Positions 49,609 through 57,462 of a DNA stretch of 64,000 nucleotides are shown here, one piece after another. The notes under the pieces were generated by a model. The model was not told where the DNA came from and searched no databases. It worked only from the letters and a program-made list of their open reading frames with translations. The stretch comes from Haloferax sp. Q22 (lineage in GTDB: Archaea; Halobacteriota; Halobacteria; Halobacteriales; Haloferacaceae): assembly GCF_001482285.1 (NCBI RefSeq), contig NZ_LOEP01000032.1, forward strand, positions 224,141-288,140, read 5' to 3'. Position numbers and translations under genes: made by a program. How positions within the stretch are numbered: the stretch's first letter is position 1; the number at the start of each line of letters is the position of its first letter.

Positions 49609-50868
49609 TCAGACAGTCGCTTCGGCTTCGACGTCGTCGCCGAGGAACTCGGCGGCGAGTTCGGCCTCGCGCTGGACGAGGAACGAGCGGTCGTCGACGT
49701 AGCCGGCGGCCGCTTCGAGCGCGTCCTCCGTGCCGATCTGTCGGAGCGCCCACGCGGCGCTGGCGCGGACGGAGTTCACGTCGTCGTCGGCGACGGCGTC
49801 CGAGAGCGGATCGACGGCGCGGGTGTCGCCAATGAGGCCGAGCGCGCGCGCGGCGGCCGAACGGACGTTGTCGTTCTCGGTGACGAGTTTGTTCGCGATG
49901 GGCTGGGTCGCCTCCTCGGAGCCGATTTCGCCGAGCGCCTTGAACACGACCTTCTGGAGCGCGGGGTCGCTGTCGGTGTCGACGTAGTCGACGAGCATCT
50001 CGACGCCCTCCTCGGCGGCCATCTTGCCGATGGCCTTGATGACGCCCTTGTCGCGGCGCTTGGCCTGCCCCTCGATGGTCTCGTAGGCGCTGTCGTCGTT
50101 CATCCGCGTGAACGCCTCGATGCAGTACTCCTGCATGAAGTCGGACTGGAAGCTCTCGAACGCGAGCGCGATCATCTCGACGTTGCCGCGCTTCTCGTGT
50201 TCCTTCAGCGCCGACAGCTCCGGCGGGTAGTCCTTGTAGTGGCCGAGCACGTCGTAGAAGCCCTGCACTTGGAGCTTTTCGCGGGTTTCGAGGTCGTCCC
50301 ACTCCTGGGCGTCGTCGAGGCCGTTCGCGAGGCCGTCGGCGACCTCGATGAGGTCTGCGATGGTTTCCGCGTCCTCGTCGGCGTCGAGGTCAGCCGCTTC
50401 GACGGCCGCGATGGCGTCGTCGACGGCGGCGGTGAGCGCGTCTTCGTCGTCGCCATCGACCGAGACGCTCGCGTCGAGCACGCCGTTGAACTCGTCGGCG
50501 AACGTCTCGACCGCGGCGACGATTTCGCCTTCGCCCTGCTCGGTCCACCGGGTGTCCGTAATCGTGGATTTGGCTTCTTCGAGCGTCTCGACGGCGTCTT
50601 CGGCGTAGGGACCGCGCTGGGATTCGAGGTCGTCGCGCAGGTCGGACAGGCGCGATTCGAGCTCCTCGGCGGGGTCCTCTTCGTCTTCGTCGTCCGGTTC
50701 GGGCAGGTCCGCGGCCTCCACGTCGGCCTCGATGTCGTCGAGCGTGGCCTCGACCTCGTCGAGGTCGGCTTCGGTCTCGGCCGCCTCGAGAGCCTCCTCG
50801 GCCTCGGTCAGGCGCTCGTCGAAGCTCTCGGGCGAGAGTTCTGTCGTATCGTCGTCCCCGTCACTCAT
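49609..50868 (-). CDS. HEAT-repeat protein with acidic coiled-coil N-terminus
   Basis: A 419-aa cytoplasmic protein. Residues 1-75 are extremely acidic and predicted coiled coil (ESFDERLTEAEEALEAAETEADLDEVEATLDDIEADVEAADL), about 80-210 more helical segments, and about 225-419 six or so HEAT/PBS-type repeats (DPALQKVVFKALGEIGSEEATQPIANKL, VRSAAARALGLIGDTRAVDPLSDAV, VRASAAWALRQIGTEDALEAAAGYV). Such proteins act as scaffolds or phycobilisome-lyase-like binders. The ATG at 50868 is chosen; a frame extending to 52965 upstream is antisense to other genes. It follows the PLD-like gene in the same direction with a 78-nt gap. Function unknown. Confidence 0.85.
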   Translation of the reverse strand: MSDGDDDTTELSPESFDERLTEAEEALEAAETEADLDEVEATLDDIEADVEAADLPEPDDEDEEDPAEELESRLSDLRDDLESQRGPYAEDAVETLEEAKSTITDTRWTEQGEGEIVAAVETFADEFNGVLDASVSVDGDDEDALTAAVDDAIAAVEAADLDADEDAETIADLIEVADGLANGLDDAQEWDDLETREKLQVQGFYDVLGHYKDYPPELSALKEHEKRGNVEMIALAFESFQSDFMQEYCIEAFTRMNDDSAYETIEGQAKRRDKGVIKAIGKMAAEEGVEMLVDYVDTDSDPALQKVVFKALGEIGSEEATQPIANKLVTENDNVRSAAARALGLIGDTRAVDPLSDAVADDDVNSVRASAAWALRQIGTEDALEAAAGYVDDRSFLVQREAELAAEFLGDDVEAEATV

Positions 50869-50982
50869 ATGCCGGAAGTCCGTTCGACTGTAAAAAGAGC
50901 GTTTCCCTTCGCTTCGCGTCTCCGGGGACCGACCGCCGATTCCATCGGGCCACTTTTTCCCGGCCCATCCGTTCCTCCGAGC

Positions 50983-51747
50983 GTGACCGGTCCAACCATC
51001 GCCGTGCCACAGCGTGCGGCGTTCGACCTCGACCCGGCGCGAAACGAGGACGACGTGCGCGCCCGCGCCGCCGACCTCCCCGAGTCGGTCGATATCGCGC
51101 TGTTCTCCGAGTACGCGCTCACGGGCTTCGTCGCCGACAACCGCGCCTTCAGCGGTGCAATCTCGCGGGAACGCGCGACCGACTTCCTCGCCTCGGTCGC
51201 CGCGGAAAACGAACTCGACGTGCTCGCGGGCTACCTCGAACGCGACGGCGAGACGCTCTACAACGCGGCCGCCTACGTCCGACCCGACGGTTCGGCGACC
51301 GTCTACCGCAAGCGACACCTCTGGGGCGGCGAGTCCGAGGTCGTCACGCCGGGCGACGAACTCGTCGTCGCGGACACGCCAGCCGGACGGACGGGCCTTC
51401 TCACCTGCTACGACCTGAACTTCGTCGGCGACAGCGCCGCGCTGACCGACGAGCGAATCGACGCCCTGTTCGTCGTCGGCGCGTGGCCCGCCGCCCACTC
51501 GACGAACTGGCGACTGCTCTGTCGCGCCCGCGCCCTCGACGGGGTTCGGTGGCTCGTCGGCGCGAATCGGACGGGAAGCGGAACGGTCTCCGGTTCCGCG
51601 GGCTCGGAGTACGCGGGTCGCTCGCTCGTCGTCAGGCCCGATGGCGTCGTCGCGGCGGCGCTGAACCGCGGCGACCGCGACCTCGTCTGGACGCTCGACC
51701 GCGACCTGCTCGCCGAACAGCGCGCGTTCGTCGGCTCGGTCGAGTAG
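50983..51747 (+). CDS. Carbon-nitrogen hydrolase (nitrilase superfamily)
   Basis: Amidase of 254 aa with the Glu-Lys-Cys triad visible: Glu43 (LFSEYALTGF), Lys110 (VYRKRHLWGGESE, with the second Glu about 116) and Cys142 (LLTCYDLNF). The length is normal for branch-type omega-amidase/Nit proteins. The start is GTG at 50983, where the beta-strand GPTIAVPQRAAFDLD begins; the upstream frame from 49375 is antisense to the HEAT gene. The substrate may be a deaminated glutamine derivative or another amide; not resolvable here. Confidence 0.88.
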   Translation: MTGPTIAVPQRAAFDLDPARNEDDVRARAADLPESVDIALFSEYALTGFVADNRAFSGAISRERATDFLASVAAENELDVLAGYLERDGETLYNAAAYVRPDGSATVYRKRHLWGGESEVVTPGDELVVADTPAGRTGLLTCYDLNFVGDSAALTDERIDALFVVGAWPAAHSTNWRLLCRARALDGVRWLVGANRTGSGTVSGSAGSEYAGRSLVVRPDGVVAAALNRGDRDLVWTLDRDLLAEQRAFVGSVE

Positions 51748-51782
51748 CCGAAACCGGACTGCATCACCGGAACCGAGGGGGG

Positions 51783-51787
51783 TTTTT
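51783..51787 (+). terminator. T5 terminator-like tract after the amidohydrolase gene
   Basis: A run of five T follows a G-rich stretch (GAGGGGGG) 36 nt after the stop codon and lies 24 nt before the next start. Confidence 0.3.
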
Positions 51788-51810
51788 CCGACCCCGCCCA
51801 ATCGAGGCCG

Positions 51811-52899
51811 ATGACGGACTCGCTCTTTACGCCGCTCTCGCTCCGCGACACCGAGGTTCGGAACCGAATCATGGTCTCGCCGATGTGCCAGTACTCCTCG
51901 ACCGACGGGTTCGCCGAGGACTGGCATCTCGTCCACCTCGGGAGCCGCGCCGTCGGCGGCGCGGGCATCGTGATGTCCGAGGCAACGGCCGTCTCCCCCG
52001 AGGGACGCATCTCGCCGAACGACCTCGGCATCTGGTCGGACGACCACGTCGAGAAGCTCCGACAGATTACCTCGTTCGTCTCGTCGATGGGGAGCGTACC
52101 GGCAATCCAACTCGCTCACGCGGGTCGGAAGGCAAGCAAGTCCCGGCCGTGGGAGGGGAGCGAGCCGGTCGCGCCCGAAGACGGCGGGTGGACCACCGTC
52201 GCCCCGAGCGACGTGCCGTGGCCCTACGAGGGCGAGGCCCCGCCGCTCCGGAAGCTCTCGGCCGACGGAATCGAAGGCGTCGTTGACGACTTCCGCGCGG
52301 CGGCCGAGCGCGCCCTCGACGCCGGCTTCGAAATCGCCGAGGTCCACGCGGCCCACGGCTACCTCCTCCACGAGTTCCTCTCGCCGGTCACGAACCACCG
52401 CGACGACGAGTACGGTGGCTCCTTCGAGAACCGGACGCGGCTCCTCCGCGAGGTCACGGAAGTGGTCCGCGAGGTCTGGCCCGACGACAAGCCCGTCTTC
52501 GTCCGCATCTCGGCGACCGACTGGCTGAACGACCGCGAGTCGTGGGACATCGAGCAGTCGGTCCGCCTCGCGGCCGACCTCGACGACCTCGGCGTCGACC
52601 TCATCGACGTGAGCGCCGGCGGCATCCACCCCGACCAGCGGATTCCGAACACCGGCCCCGGCTATCAGGTCCCCTTCGCGGAAGTCATCCGCGAGGAGAC
52701 CGACGCGATGGTCGGCGCGGTCGGCGGTATCCGAACCGCGCGCCACGCCGACGAGGTCGTCAGCAACGGCCGGGCCGACCTCGCCATCGTCGGACGCGAG
52801 CACCTCCGCGACCCGTACTTCGCGCTCCACGCCGCCGAGGAACTCGACGCCGACGCGACGTGGCCGCCACAGTACCAGCGCGCCGTCCCGCGCCGGTAG
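51811..52899 (+). CDS. NADH:flavin oxidoreductase, old yellow enzyme (YqjM type)
   Basis: FMN enzyme of 362 aa that reduces activated C=C bonds. Seen: SPMCQYSSTDGFAEDWHLVHLGSRAVGGAGIVMSEATAV with Cys26 at the YqjM position that tunes FMN, the active-site pair in VHAAHGYLLHEFLSPVTNHRDDEYGGSFENRTRLL (His-x-x-His, about residue 180), and the phosphate site MVGAVGGIRTARHADEVV plus VGREHLRDPYFALHAAEELD. The thermophilic-like OYE subgroup has this Cys. The physiological substrate is unknown; quinone or enoate detoxification is typical. Confidence 0.92.
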   Translation: MTDSLFTPLSLRDTEVRNRIMVSPMCQYSSTDGFAEDWHLVHLGSRAVGGAGIVMSEATAVSPEGRISPNDLGIWSDDHVEKLRQITSFVSSMGSVPAIQLAHAGRKASKSRPWEGSEPVAPEDGGWTTVAPSDVPWPYEGEAPPLRKLSADGIEGVVDDFRAAAERALDAGFEIAEVHAAHGYLLHEFLSPVTNHRDDEYGGSFENRTRLLREVTEVVREVWPDDKPVFVRISATDWLNDRESWDIEQSVRLAADLDDLGVDLIDVSAGGIHPDQRIPNTGPGYQVPFAEVIREETDAMVGAVGGIRTARHADEVVSNGRADLAIVGREHLRDPYFALHAAEELDADATWPPQYQRAVPRR

Positions 52900-52974
52900 G
52901 GGCCGACCTACCTCGACCCGCGCGGGTTCGCCACCCCTCGAACGCTTATCCCCGCGGCGGTCCAACCGTGGGCC

Positions 52975-53784
52975 ATGAGCGACCGACGACGCGACGACGA
53001 CATCCTCGATCTACTCGACGAACTCGGGGACACGCTCGACGAACTCGGCGCAGAACTCCGCGAGGAGCGCGACCGCGGTCGCGGCCGCGACCGACGCGTC
53101 TCCGGCGACGACCGCTTTCGCCCCCCGCGTCCGCCGACGTTCGGCGAGGTACTCCGGTTCACCGAATCGTACACCATCCCGACGGTCATCGCCGTCCTCG
53201 AAGCGACCATCGCCTCCCTCGAACTCCTCCGCCGTCTCATGCGGCTGTCCGACCCCGGCCGCGCGATGGAAGACGCCAGAAGCGAGACGGAGTCACGGAT
53301 GCGGAACGTCCCGAAGAGCGCCGTCTCCGGCGTCGACCGCGCCCTCGACGAACTGCGAAACGCGCTGTCGGAGGCCGACCTGCCGACGAACCCCGAGGCG
53401 CGCGACGTGATGGACCGCGCCCGCTCACTCGCCGACGAACTCGACGAGCGAATCACCGAGGCCGAGCGCGAGCGAACGACCCGAGAGCGTCGCTGGCGCG
53501 AGGACGAGCGCACGTTCGAATCCGAGTGGCAACGGCGCGACGAGAGCCGGCGCTCCCGCGGCGAGAACCGGGGTTCCAGCGACGCCGAGCCGGTCGGCAC
53601 GGGACCGGTTCGAATCGACGTAACTGAGGAGGCTGACCCGGACGGCGGGGACGACGAGCGCGACGGACCGAAGGTCGACGTCGACGCCGAACTGGAGTCG
53701 ATTAAGCGCGAAGTGAAAGGCGGCGACGACGGCGACGACCCCGGCGATGACGCCGACGCGGGCGACGAACCGAGCGACCGCTGA
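52975..53784 (+). CDS. Conserved haloarchaeal protein, coiled-coil and disordered (DUF7547-like)
   Basis: A 269-aa charged protein. It opens with a helical heptad region (DDILDLLDELGDTLDELGAELREERDRGRGRDRR), has a hydrophobic amphipathic segment (FTESYTIPTVIAVLEATIASLELLRRLMRLSD, about residues 62-95) that could touch the membrane, another long helix region to about 165, and a very acidic, Gly/Asp-rich disordered C-tail (about 210-269). No enzyme motif is visible. The shape suggests a membrane-associated scaffold. Function unknown. Confidence 0.72.
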   Translation: MSDRRRDDDILDLLDELGDTLDELGAELREERDRGRGRDRRVSGDDRFRPPRPPTFGEVLRFTESYTIPTVIAVLEATIASLELLRRLMRLSDPGRAMEDARSETESRMRNVPKSAVSGVDRALDELRNALSEADLPTNPEARDVMDRARSLADELDERITEAERERTTRERRWREDERTFESEWQRRDESRRSRGENRGSSDAEPVGTGPVRIDVTEEADPDGGDDERDGPKVDVDAELESIKREVKGGDDGDDPGDDADAGDEPSDR

Positions 53785-53823
53785 GCGGCGGTCGGTGCGC
53801 CCCCCGAGCCGACTGATTCTGCG

Positions 53824-54291
53824 TTAGCGCGTCGATCGAACGTCCACGCGGACCACGTCGCCGACCCACGCCGAAAGCGCGAGGAGCGCGACCCCCGCGC
53901 CGCCGGCCACGAGGACGGGCGTGAACTGCACGCCGGTGGCGAGGACCAACAGCGCGAACAGTAGCGATATAACGCCCACGAGCGCCAGCGCCGACGCCGC
54001 GCCGACGCGCCACCACGCGAGCCCGTCCGTCTTCGACTTCCCGCGGACGACTCGGGCCACGCCCGCGGCGACGACGCCGAGACCGACGAGATAGGCGGCG
54101 AAAAGCAGGTCGTACCACGCGCCCGCGGAGCCGACTGCGGCTTCGATGGCGTCGAAACCGACGATAAGCAGGTACGTCGGTAGTTGGAACGGTTGGAACT
54201 GGACGCCGGAGCCGAGACCGTACAGCCCGGCCAGTACCGCCGTGGCGACCGCCACGTCGCGTGCGACGGAGACGCCGCTGGTGCGGTTCAT
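53824..54291 (-). CDS. Four-helix membrane protein
   Basis: A 155-aa protein with four predicted helices (about residues 10-28, 55-78, 88-112 and 118-145) separated by short basic and polar loops. SKTDGLAWWRVGAASALALVGVISLLF shows the positive-inside pattern. No family recognised. It lies 32 nt before the stop of the DUF35/OB gene on the same strand and may be the last gene of the thiolase transcript. Confidence 0.65.
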   Translation of the reverse strand: MNRTSGVSVARDVAVATAVLAGLYGLGSGVQFQPFQLPTYLLIVGFDAIEAAVGSAGAWYDLLFAAYLVGLGVVAAGVARVVRGKSKTDGLAWWRVGAASALALVGVISLLFALLVLATGVQFTPVLVAGGAGVALLALSAWVGDVVRVDVRSTR

Positions 54292-54331
54292 ACGCGAGAT
54301 AGAAGGTGTAGTTATATCAACACTCGCCCGC

Positions 54332-54706
54332 TCAGAGCGGTTCGAAGCGGTAGCCGTCCCACTCCTGACTCGCGGGTTCGCGGATGCCTGCGCCGGGTTC
54401 CCGAAGCTCCTCGCAGTAGACCGGTTCGACTTCGTCGCCGATGTCGACCTCGTCCTCGCCGGTGACCTGTCCGATGGCGCGGACGGGCTCGCCGTCCACG
54501 TCGAACTCGACGATAGCGAGCGTGTTGGGCTGGCGGACGCCCGGCGGCGTCGCCGTGGAGGTGGTCCACGTCAGCACCGTCGCCGTGTAGTCGCTCAGGT
54601 CGACCGTGCCGACCGGTTCCTCGCCACCGGGGCCGACCGGGTGGCCGGGGTAGGTGATGCTCCCGTCGGGGTAGCGGTACGCCTCCATTGGGGGATTGTC
54701 GGACAT
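54332..54706 (-). CDS. DUF35-type OB-fold acyl-CoA-associated protein
   Basis: A 124-aa protein that in archaea forms channelling complexes with thiolases or HMG-CoA synthase. Seen: the OB-fold core VDLSDYTATVLTWTTSTATPPGVRQPNTLAIVEFDVDG and GQVTGEDEVDIGDEVEPVYCEEL. The usual N-terminal zinc ribbon of DUF35 (CxxC...CxxC) is absent; only an RYPDGSITYPGHPVGPGGEEPVG segment remains, so zinc binding is not expected. The ATG overlaps the thiolase stop by one base (TAATG), fixing the partner. Confidence 0.85.
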   Translation of the reverse strand: MSDNPPMEAYRYPDGSITYPGHPVGPGGEEPVGTVDLSDYTATVLTWTTSTATPPGVRQPNTLAIVEFDVDGEPVRAIGQVTGEDEVDIGDEVEPVYCEELREPGAGIREPASQEWDGYRFEPL

Positions 54707-55857
54707 TATCGGGACTCCATGATGGTCGTGGTCACGCAGTTGCCGAAGCCGCCGACGTTGCACGCGAGGCCCACGTCGGCGTCGACCTGCCGCTTGCCTG
54801 CGTCACCGATGAGCTGTTTGTAAATCTCGTACACCTGCGCGACGCCCGAGGCCCCGAGGGGGTGGCCCTTCGACTTCAGGCCGCCGGACGTGTTGATGGG
54901 GAGGTCGCCGTCGCGGTCGGTGACGCCCTCGTCGACCGCCTTCCAGCCCTCGCCCTTCTCGAAGAAGCCGAGGTCCTCCGACTGGAGGAACTCGAGGATG
55001 GTGAACATGTCGTGGAGCTCGGCCACCTCGATGTCGTCGGGTTCGAGGTCGGCCATCTCGTAGGCGATTTCGGAGGAGTTGACGACGCCGCCCATCGTGG
55101 TCGGGTCGGCGCGCTCGTGGACGACGTGGGTGTCGGTCGCGCCGCCGATGCCGGAGATGACGGCGTAGTCGTCGGTGTACTCGCGGGCGACCGACTCGGG
55201 GCAGAAGACGAGCGCCGCCGAGCCGTCGGTGATGGGACAGAAGTCGTAGAGGCGAAGCGGGTCGGCGACGACCGGCGAGTCGAGAACGGTGTCGAGGTCC
55301 ACTTCCTTCCGGAACTGGGCGTGGGGGTTGTCGACGCCGTTTTTGTGGTTCTTGACGGCGACCTTTCCGAGAGACTCCCGCGGGGCGTCGTAGGTGTCGA
55401 GGTAGAGCCGTGCGGTCAGCCCCGCGAAGGAGGGGAGCGTCACGCCGTGTTTGTACTCCACCGGGTGCGTTAGCGAGGCGATGACGTCCGTCGACTCGGC
55501 GGTCGAGCGGTGGGTCATCTTCTCGCCGCCGACGAGCATCGTCATGTCGGACGCGCCGGAGGCGACCGACTGCCACGCGGCGTAGACGCCAGCGCCGCCG
55601 GATGAGGAGGTCTGGTCGATTCGGGCGGTGTAGGCGGGCATCGCCGCGAGGTCGTGGGCGAGGGCGTTCGGCACGCCCGTCTGGCCCTCGAACTCGCCGC
55701 TCGCCATGTTCGAGACGTAGAGGTGCTCGATTTCGTCGGGCGAGACGTCGGCGTCCGCGAGCGCGGCCTGCCCCGCCTCCGCGAGCAGTTCGCGAATCCA
55801 CGCGTCTCGCTGCCCGAACTGGGTCATCGATGCACCGATAATCGCTACGCGGTCCAT
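54706..55857 (-). CDS. Thiolase-family protein (SCP2-type) lacking the usual nucleophilic Cys
   Basis: A 383-aa thiolase-fold protein. Seen: N-terminal MDRVAIIGASMTQFG, the catalytic-loop region PAYTARIDQTSSSGGAGVYAAW in which the expected CASGG/CSSGG Cys is replaced by Ser84, the His in AELHDMFTILEF (about 284) and the C-terminal NTSGGLKSKGHPLGASG (about 318, conserved GHPxGAxG). SCP2-like archaeal thiolases pair with DUF35 as seen here. The enzyme might be an acyltransferase with altered chemistry, a structural partner or a CoA-ester hydrolase. Assignment to thiolase superfamily is strong; acetyl-CoA acetyltransferase activity is doubtful. Confidence 0.9.
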   Translation of the reverse strand: MDRVAIIGASMTQFGQRDAWIRELLAEAGQAALADADVSPDEIEHLYVSNMASGEFEGQTGVPNALAHDLAAMPAYTARIDQTSSSGGAGVYAAWQSVASGASDMTMLVGGEKMTHRSTAESTDVIASLTHPVEYKHGVTLPSFAGLTARLYLDTYDAPRESLGKVAVKNHKNGVDNPHAQFRKEVDLDTVLDSPVVADPLRLYDFCPITDGSAALVFCPESVAREYTDDYAVISGIGGATDTHVVHERADPTTMGGVVNSSEIAYEMADLEPDDIEVAELHDMFTILEFLQSEDLGFFEKGEGWKAVDEGVTDRDGDLPINTSGGLKSKGHPLGASGVAQVYEIYKQLIGDAGKRQVDADVGLACNVGGFGNCVTTTIMESR

Positions 55858-55880
55858 ACGCGCACGTCGTCGCAGCGCGA

Positions 55881-55887
55881 TTTAAAA
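55881..55887 (-). promoter_or_regulatory. TATA box of the thiolase operon
   Basis: The minus-strand TTTTAAA element is centred about 27 bp before the thiolase ATG. It is half of a divergent promoter pair. Confidence 0.5.
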
Positions 55888-55920
55888 CCGGGCAATCCCT
55901 CGCCGGCACGTCTCAAACCG

Positions 55921-55947
55921 TTTATCAGTCGGTCGCCCGAACGACCG
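55921..55947 (+). promoter_or_regulatory. TATA box plus inverted repeat before the 55951 gene
   Basis: TTTATC (55921-55926) is about 28 bp before the ATG. Between it and the ATG is CGGTCG-CCCGAA-CGACCG (55930-55947), a perfect 6-bp inverted repeat in the classic repressor position. Confidence 0.45.
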
Positions 55948-55950
55948 GCC

Positions 55951-56364
55951 ATGGACGCCGAACGCCTCGCGCCGACCGTCGGAATCGTCGGCGCGCTGCT
56001 CCTCGCAATCGCCGTCGCGATCCCCGCCGTCGCCATCGAGGGTGGGGACGGACAGGTGGCCGCCTACTACGCCGCGGGTCCGGTCGGCATCTCCTTTGTC
56101 GGGATGCTCGCGCTCCTCGAAACGGTCGTCTTCCTCTCCGGCAGACAGGAGCGGACCGACCCGGCGACGGCCGCCGGGCTCGCCTTCGTCCTCTCGCTTT
56201 CGATGCTCGGCATCGCCGCGCTGTGGTCGTTCTCCATCGACCCGACGCTCCTGTTCAGCTTCGACCAGCAGTACTCGTGGCTCACGTACCACCGCTGGTC
56301 GGTCGTGGCCGCCGCGTTCGTCACCTTCGTCGGCGGCGCGTGGTACGCCCGCGGCGTGTTGTAA
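55951..56364 (+). CDS. Four-helix membrane protein of unknown function (DUF7548-like)
   Basis: A 137-aa integral membrane protein with helices at about residues 8-29, 38-59, 74-97 and 112-135. Seen: APTVGIVGALLLAIAVAIPAVAIEGGDGQVAAYYAAGPVGISFVG and a polar RQERTDPATAAG inner loop. It ends RGVL near the membrane surface. No function known. The start is fixed by the TATA spacing and follows a possible operator. Confidence 0.7.
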   Translation: MDAERLAPTVGIVGALLLAIAVAIPAVAIEGGDGQVAAYYAAGPVGISFVGMLALLETVVFLSGRQERTDPATAAGLAFVLSLSMLGIAALWSFSIDPTLLFSFDQQYSWLTYHRWSVVAAAFVTFVGGAWYARGVL

Positions 56365-56464
56365 GCCGGCGTCGGCGGTGCCGGTATCGATGCCCGTGCT
56401 GACTCGTTTTCTCGCGCTCCGCTCTCGGCGCGCCACGCCGAACCACCCCGACGGTGTCCCCCGA

Positions 56465-56469
56465 TTTTT
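56465..56469 (+). terminator. T5 tract upstream of SRP RNA
   Basis: A T5 run about 100 nt after the 55951 gene, just before the SRP promoter; it could keep the two transcripts apart. Confidence 0.25.
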
Positions 56470-56489
56470 CCGCATCCGAGTCGAAAGGC

Positions 56490-56496
56490 CCTTAAC
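56490..56496 (+). promoter_or_regulatory. Promoter element of SRP RNA
   Basis: CCTTAAC lies about 24 bp before the inferred 5' end of the SRP RNA, at the position of an archaeal TATA box. Confidence 0.4.
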
Positions 56497-56516
56497 AGTC
56501 GGTGGACAATGAGGGA

Positions 56517-56826
56517 GTGGACTAGGTCGGGCAGTTAGGCCCTGCTCTCTACCCGCGAAATAGGTCTTCAGCGGGGACCGAACACGGGCGCGTCCGGTCA
56601 GACCGGCGCGGGCCCCGGAAGCCAACGTAGAAACCTCGTCCTTCGGGGACAGCGGCTCCGCGTACCCCTTCCGCAGGGAAGGGTTCGCGCGGTTCATCGG
56701 TGGTACCCCGCCAGGCGCGGAAGCGAGCAGCGGACCATCGGACGTGCGTCGCTCGAGGGATCGCGGGGTGGAGGAGGCAACCGGGATTCCCCACGTCGGA
56801 ACGCCGGGCAACCTCGCTGTCCACCC
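56517..56826 (+). ncRNA. ffs: Signal recognition particle (7S) RNA
   Basis: RNA scaffold of the particle that targets nascent membrane and Sec-exported proteins with SRP54 and SRP19. It is about 310 nt, near the 304 nt I recall for haloarchaeal 7S RNA. Seen: terminal helix pairing GTGGAC (56517-56522) with GTCCAC (56819-56824); a 5'-domain GGTCGGGCAGTTAGGCCC; and the S-domain helix-8 core CCAGG-CGC-GGAAG-CG-AGCAGC at about 56709-56732, the GGAA tetraloop plus AGCAGC asymmetric loop that binds SRP54. No ORF with good codon use crosses it. Exact ends are estimated to within about 15 nt. Confidence 0.9.
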
Positions 56827-56936
56827 ATTCATACCTCATCGAAGTTACTCCCCGACCGACCGGTCTCTCGGTCGCGGACTCGACGCTCCGAGCCACCGAG
56901 GTCGTGTTCTCGTCGTCATCCGCCGTGCAAGCGCCT

Positions 56937-56982
56937 GCCGACTGTCGGCACTCACCGAAGGTGAAATACCGCACAAGGGGTC
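56937..56982 (-). terminator. Hairpins in the SRP RNA - tatA gap
   Basis: TGCCGA-CTG-TCGGCA (56937-56951) is a perfect 6-bp stem, and GGGG-TCTGTTT-CCCC follows towards tatA (about 56972-56986). Either could end the SRP RNA or the leftward tatA transcript. No gene is seen in 56827-57001. Confidence 0.3.
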
Positions 56983-57001
56983 TGTTTCCCCGGAGAGGCG
57001 C

Positions 57002-57274
57002 TTACTGCTTGTTCTCGGCTTCCGTCTCGGTCGCTTCAGCCTCAGCCTCGGCCTCGTCTTCTTCCTCGTCGTCGCCCTCGCCCTCTTCTGCGCCCTTCTT
57101 CAGTTCGTCTTCGATTTCCTCGCGGCCGCGGCGGAACTCACCCATGGCCTGGCCCGACGACCGGGCCAGTTGGGGGAGTTTGTTCGCGCCGAACAGGAGG
57201 ACGATGATGAGCAGGACGATGAGCAGTTCTGGGCCGCCCGGGAGTCCGGGGAACAGCGGAATGGAATCCAGCAT
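57002..57274 (-). CDS. tatA: Twin-arginine translocase subunit TatA
   Basis: A 90-aa pore-forming subunit of the Tat system, which exports folded proteins and is heavily used in haloarchaea. Seen: an N-terminal outside segment (LDSIPLFPGLPGGPELL), one transmembrane helix (LIVLLIIVLLFGANKLPQLARSSGQAMGEFRRG, about residues 17-40) with the FG hinge of the family, an amphipathic helix and a long acidic, Glu/Ala-rich tail. It stands alone, without tatC, so it may be the single-gene TatA of Haloferax. Two 10-bp tandem repeats abut its start codon, and TATA-like CTTATC lies about 28 bp upstream. Confidence 0.93.
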   Translation of the reverse strand: MLDSIPLFPGLPGGPELLIVLLIIVLLFGANKLPQLARSSGQAMGEFRRGREEIEDELKKGAEEGEGDDEEEDEAEAEAEATETEAENKQ

Positions 57275-57293
57275 TACGTTCGGTTACGTTCGG
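57274..57293. repeat. Tandem 10-bp repeat at the tatA start
   Basis: TTACGTTCGG occurs twice head to tail (57274-57283 and 57284-57293), touching the last base of the tatA start codon. On the tatA strand it reads CCGAACGTAA twice. It would be in the short leader or the initial transcribed region. Confidence 0.45.
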
Positions 57294-57462
57294 GGGGAAG
57301 ATAAGAGAGACGGTCCGGGATTGCGACCCGAAGTCGCCGCAGTCCGTGTGTTTCGGGACTCGTGGCCGTTCACCCGACACAACGCGGGCCGGCGTGGGAA
57401 CCGACCCGTCCTCCCGAAGCAGGCCGACATCAGTTCCACGCCAGTCTCGCGTCAGCCCCGGG

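Noticed and set aside
49375-50982. Upstream extension of the amidohydrolase frame to 790 aa
   Set aside because: The extension is antisense to the HEAT gene; the amidohydrolase fold begins at GTG 50983.
50869-52965. Upstream extension of the HEAT-repeat frame to 1118 aa
   Set aside because: The added 699 codons are antisense to the amidohydrolase and old yellow enzyme genes; the HEAT protein begins naturally at the ATG at 50868.
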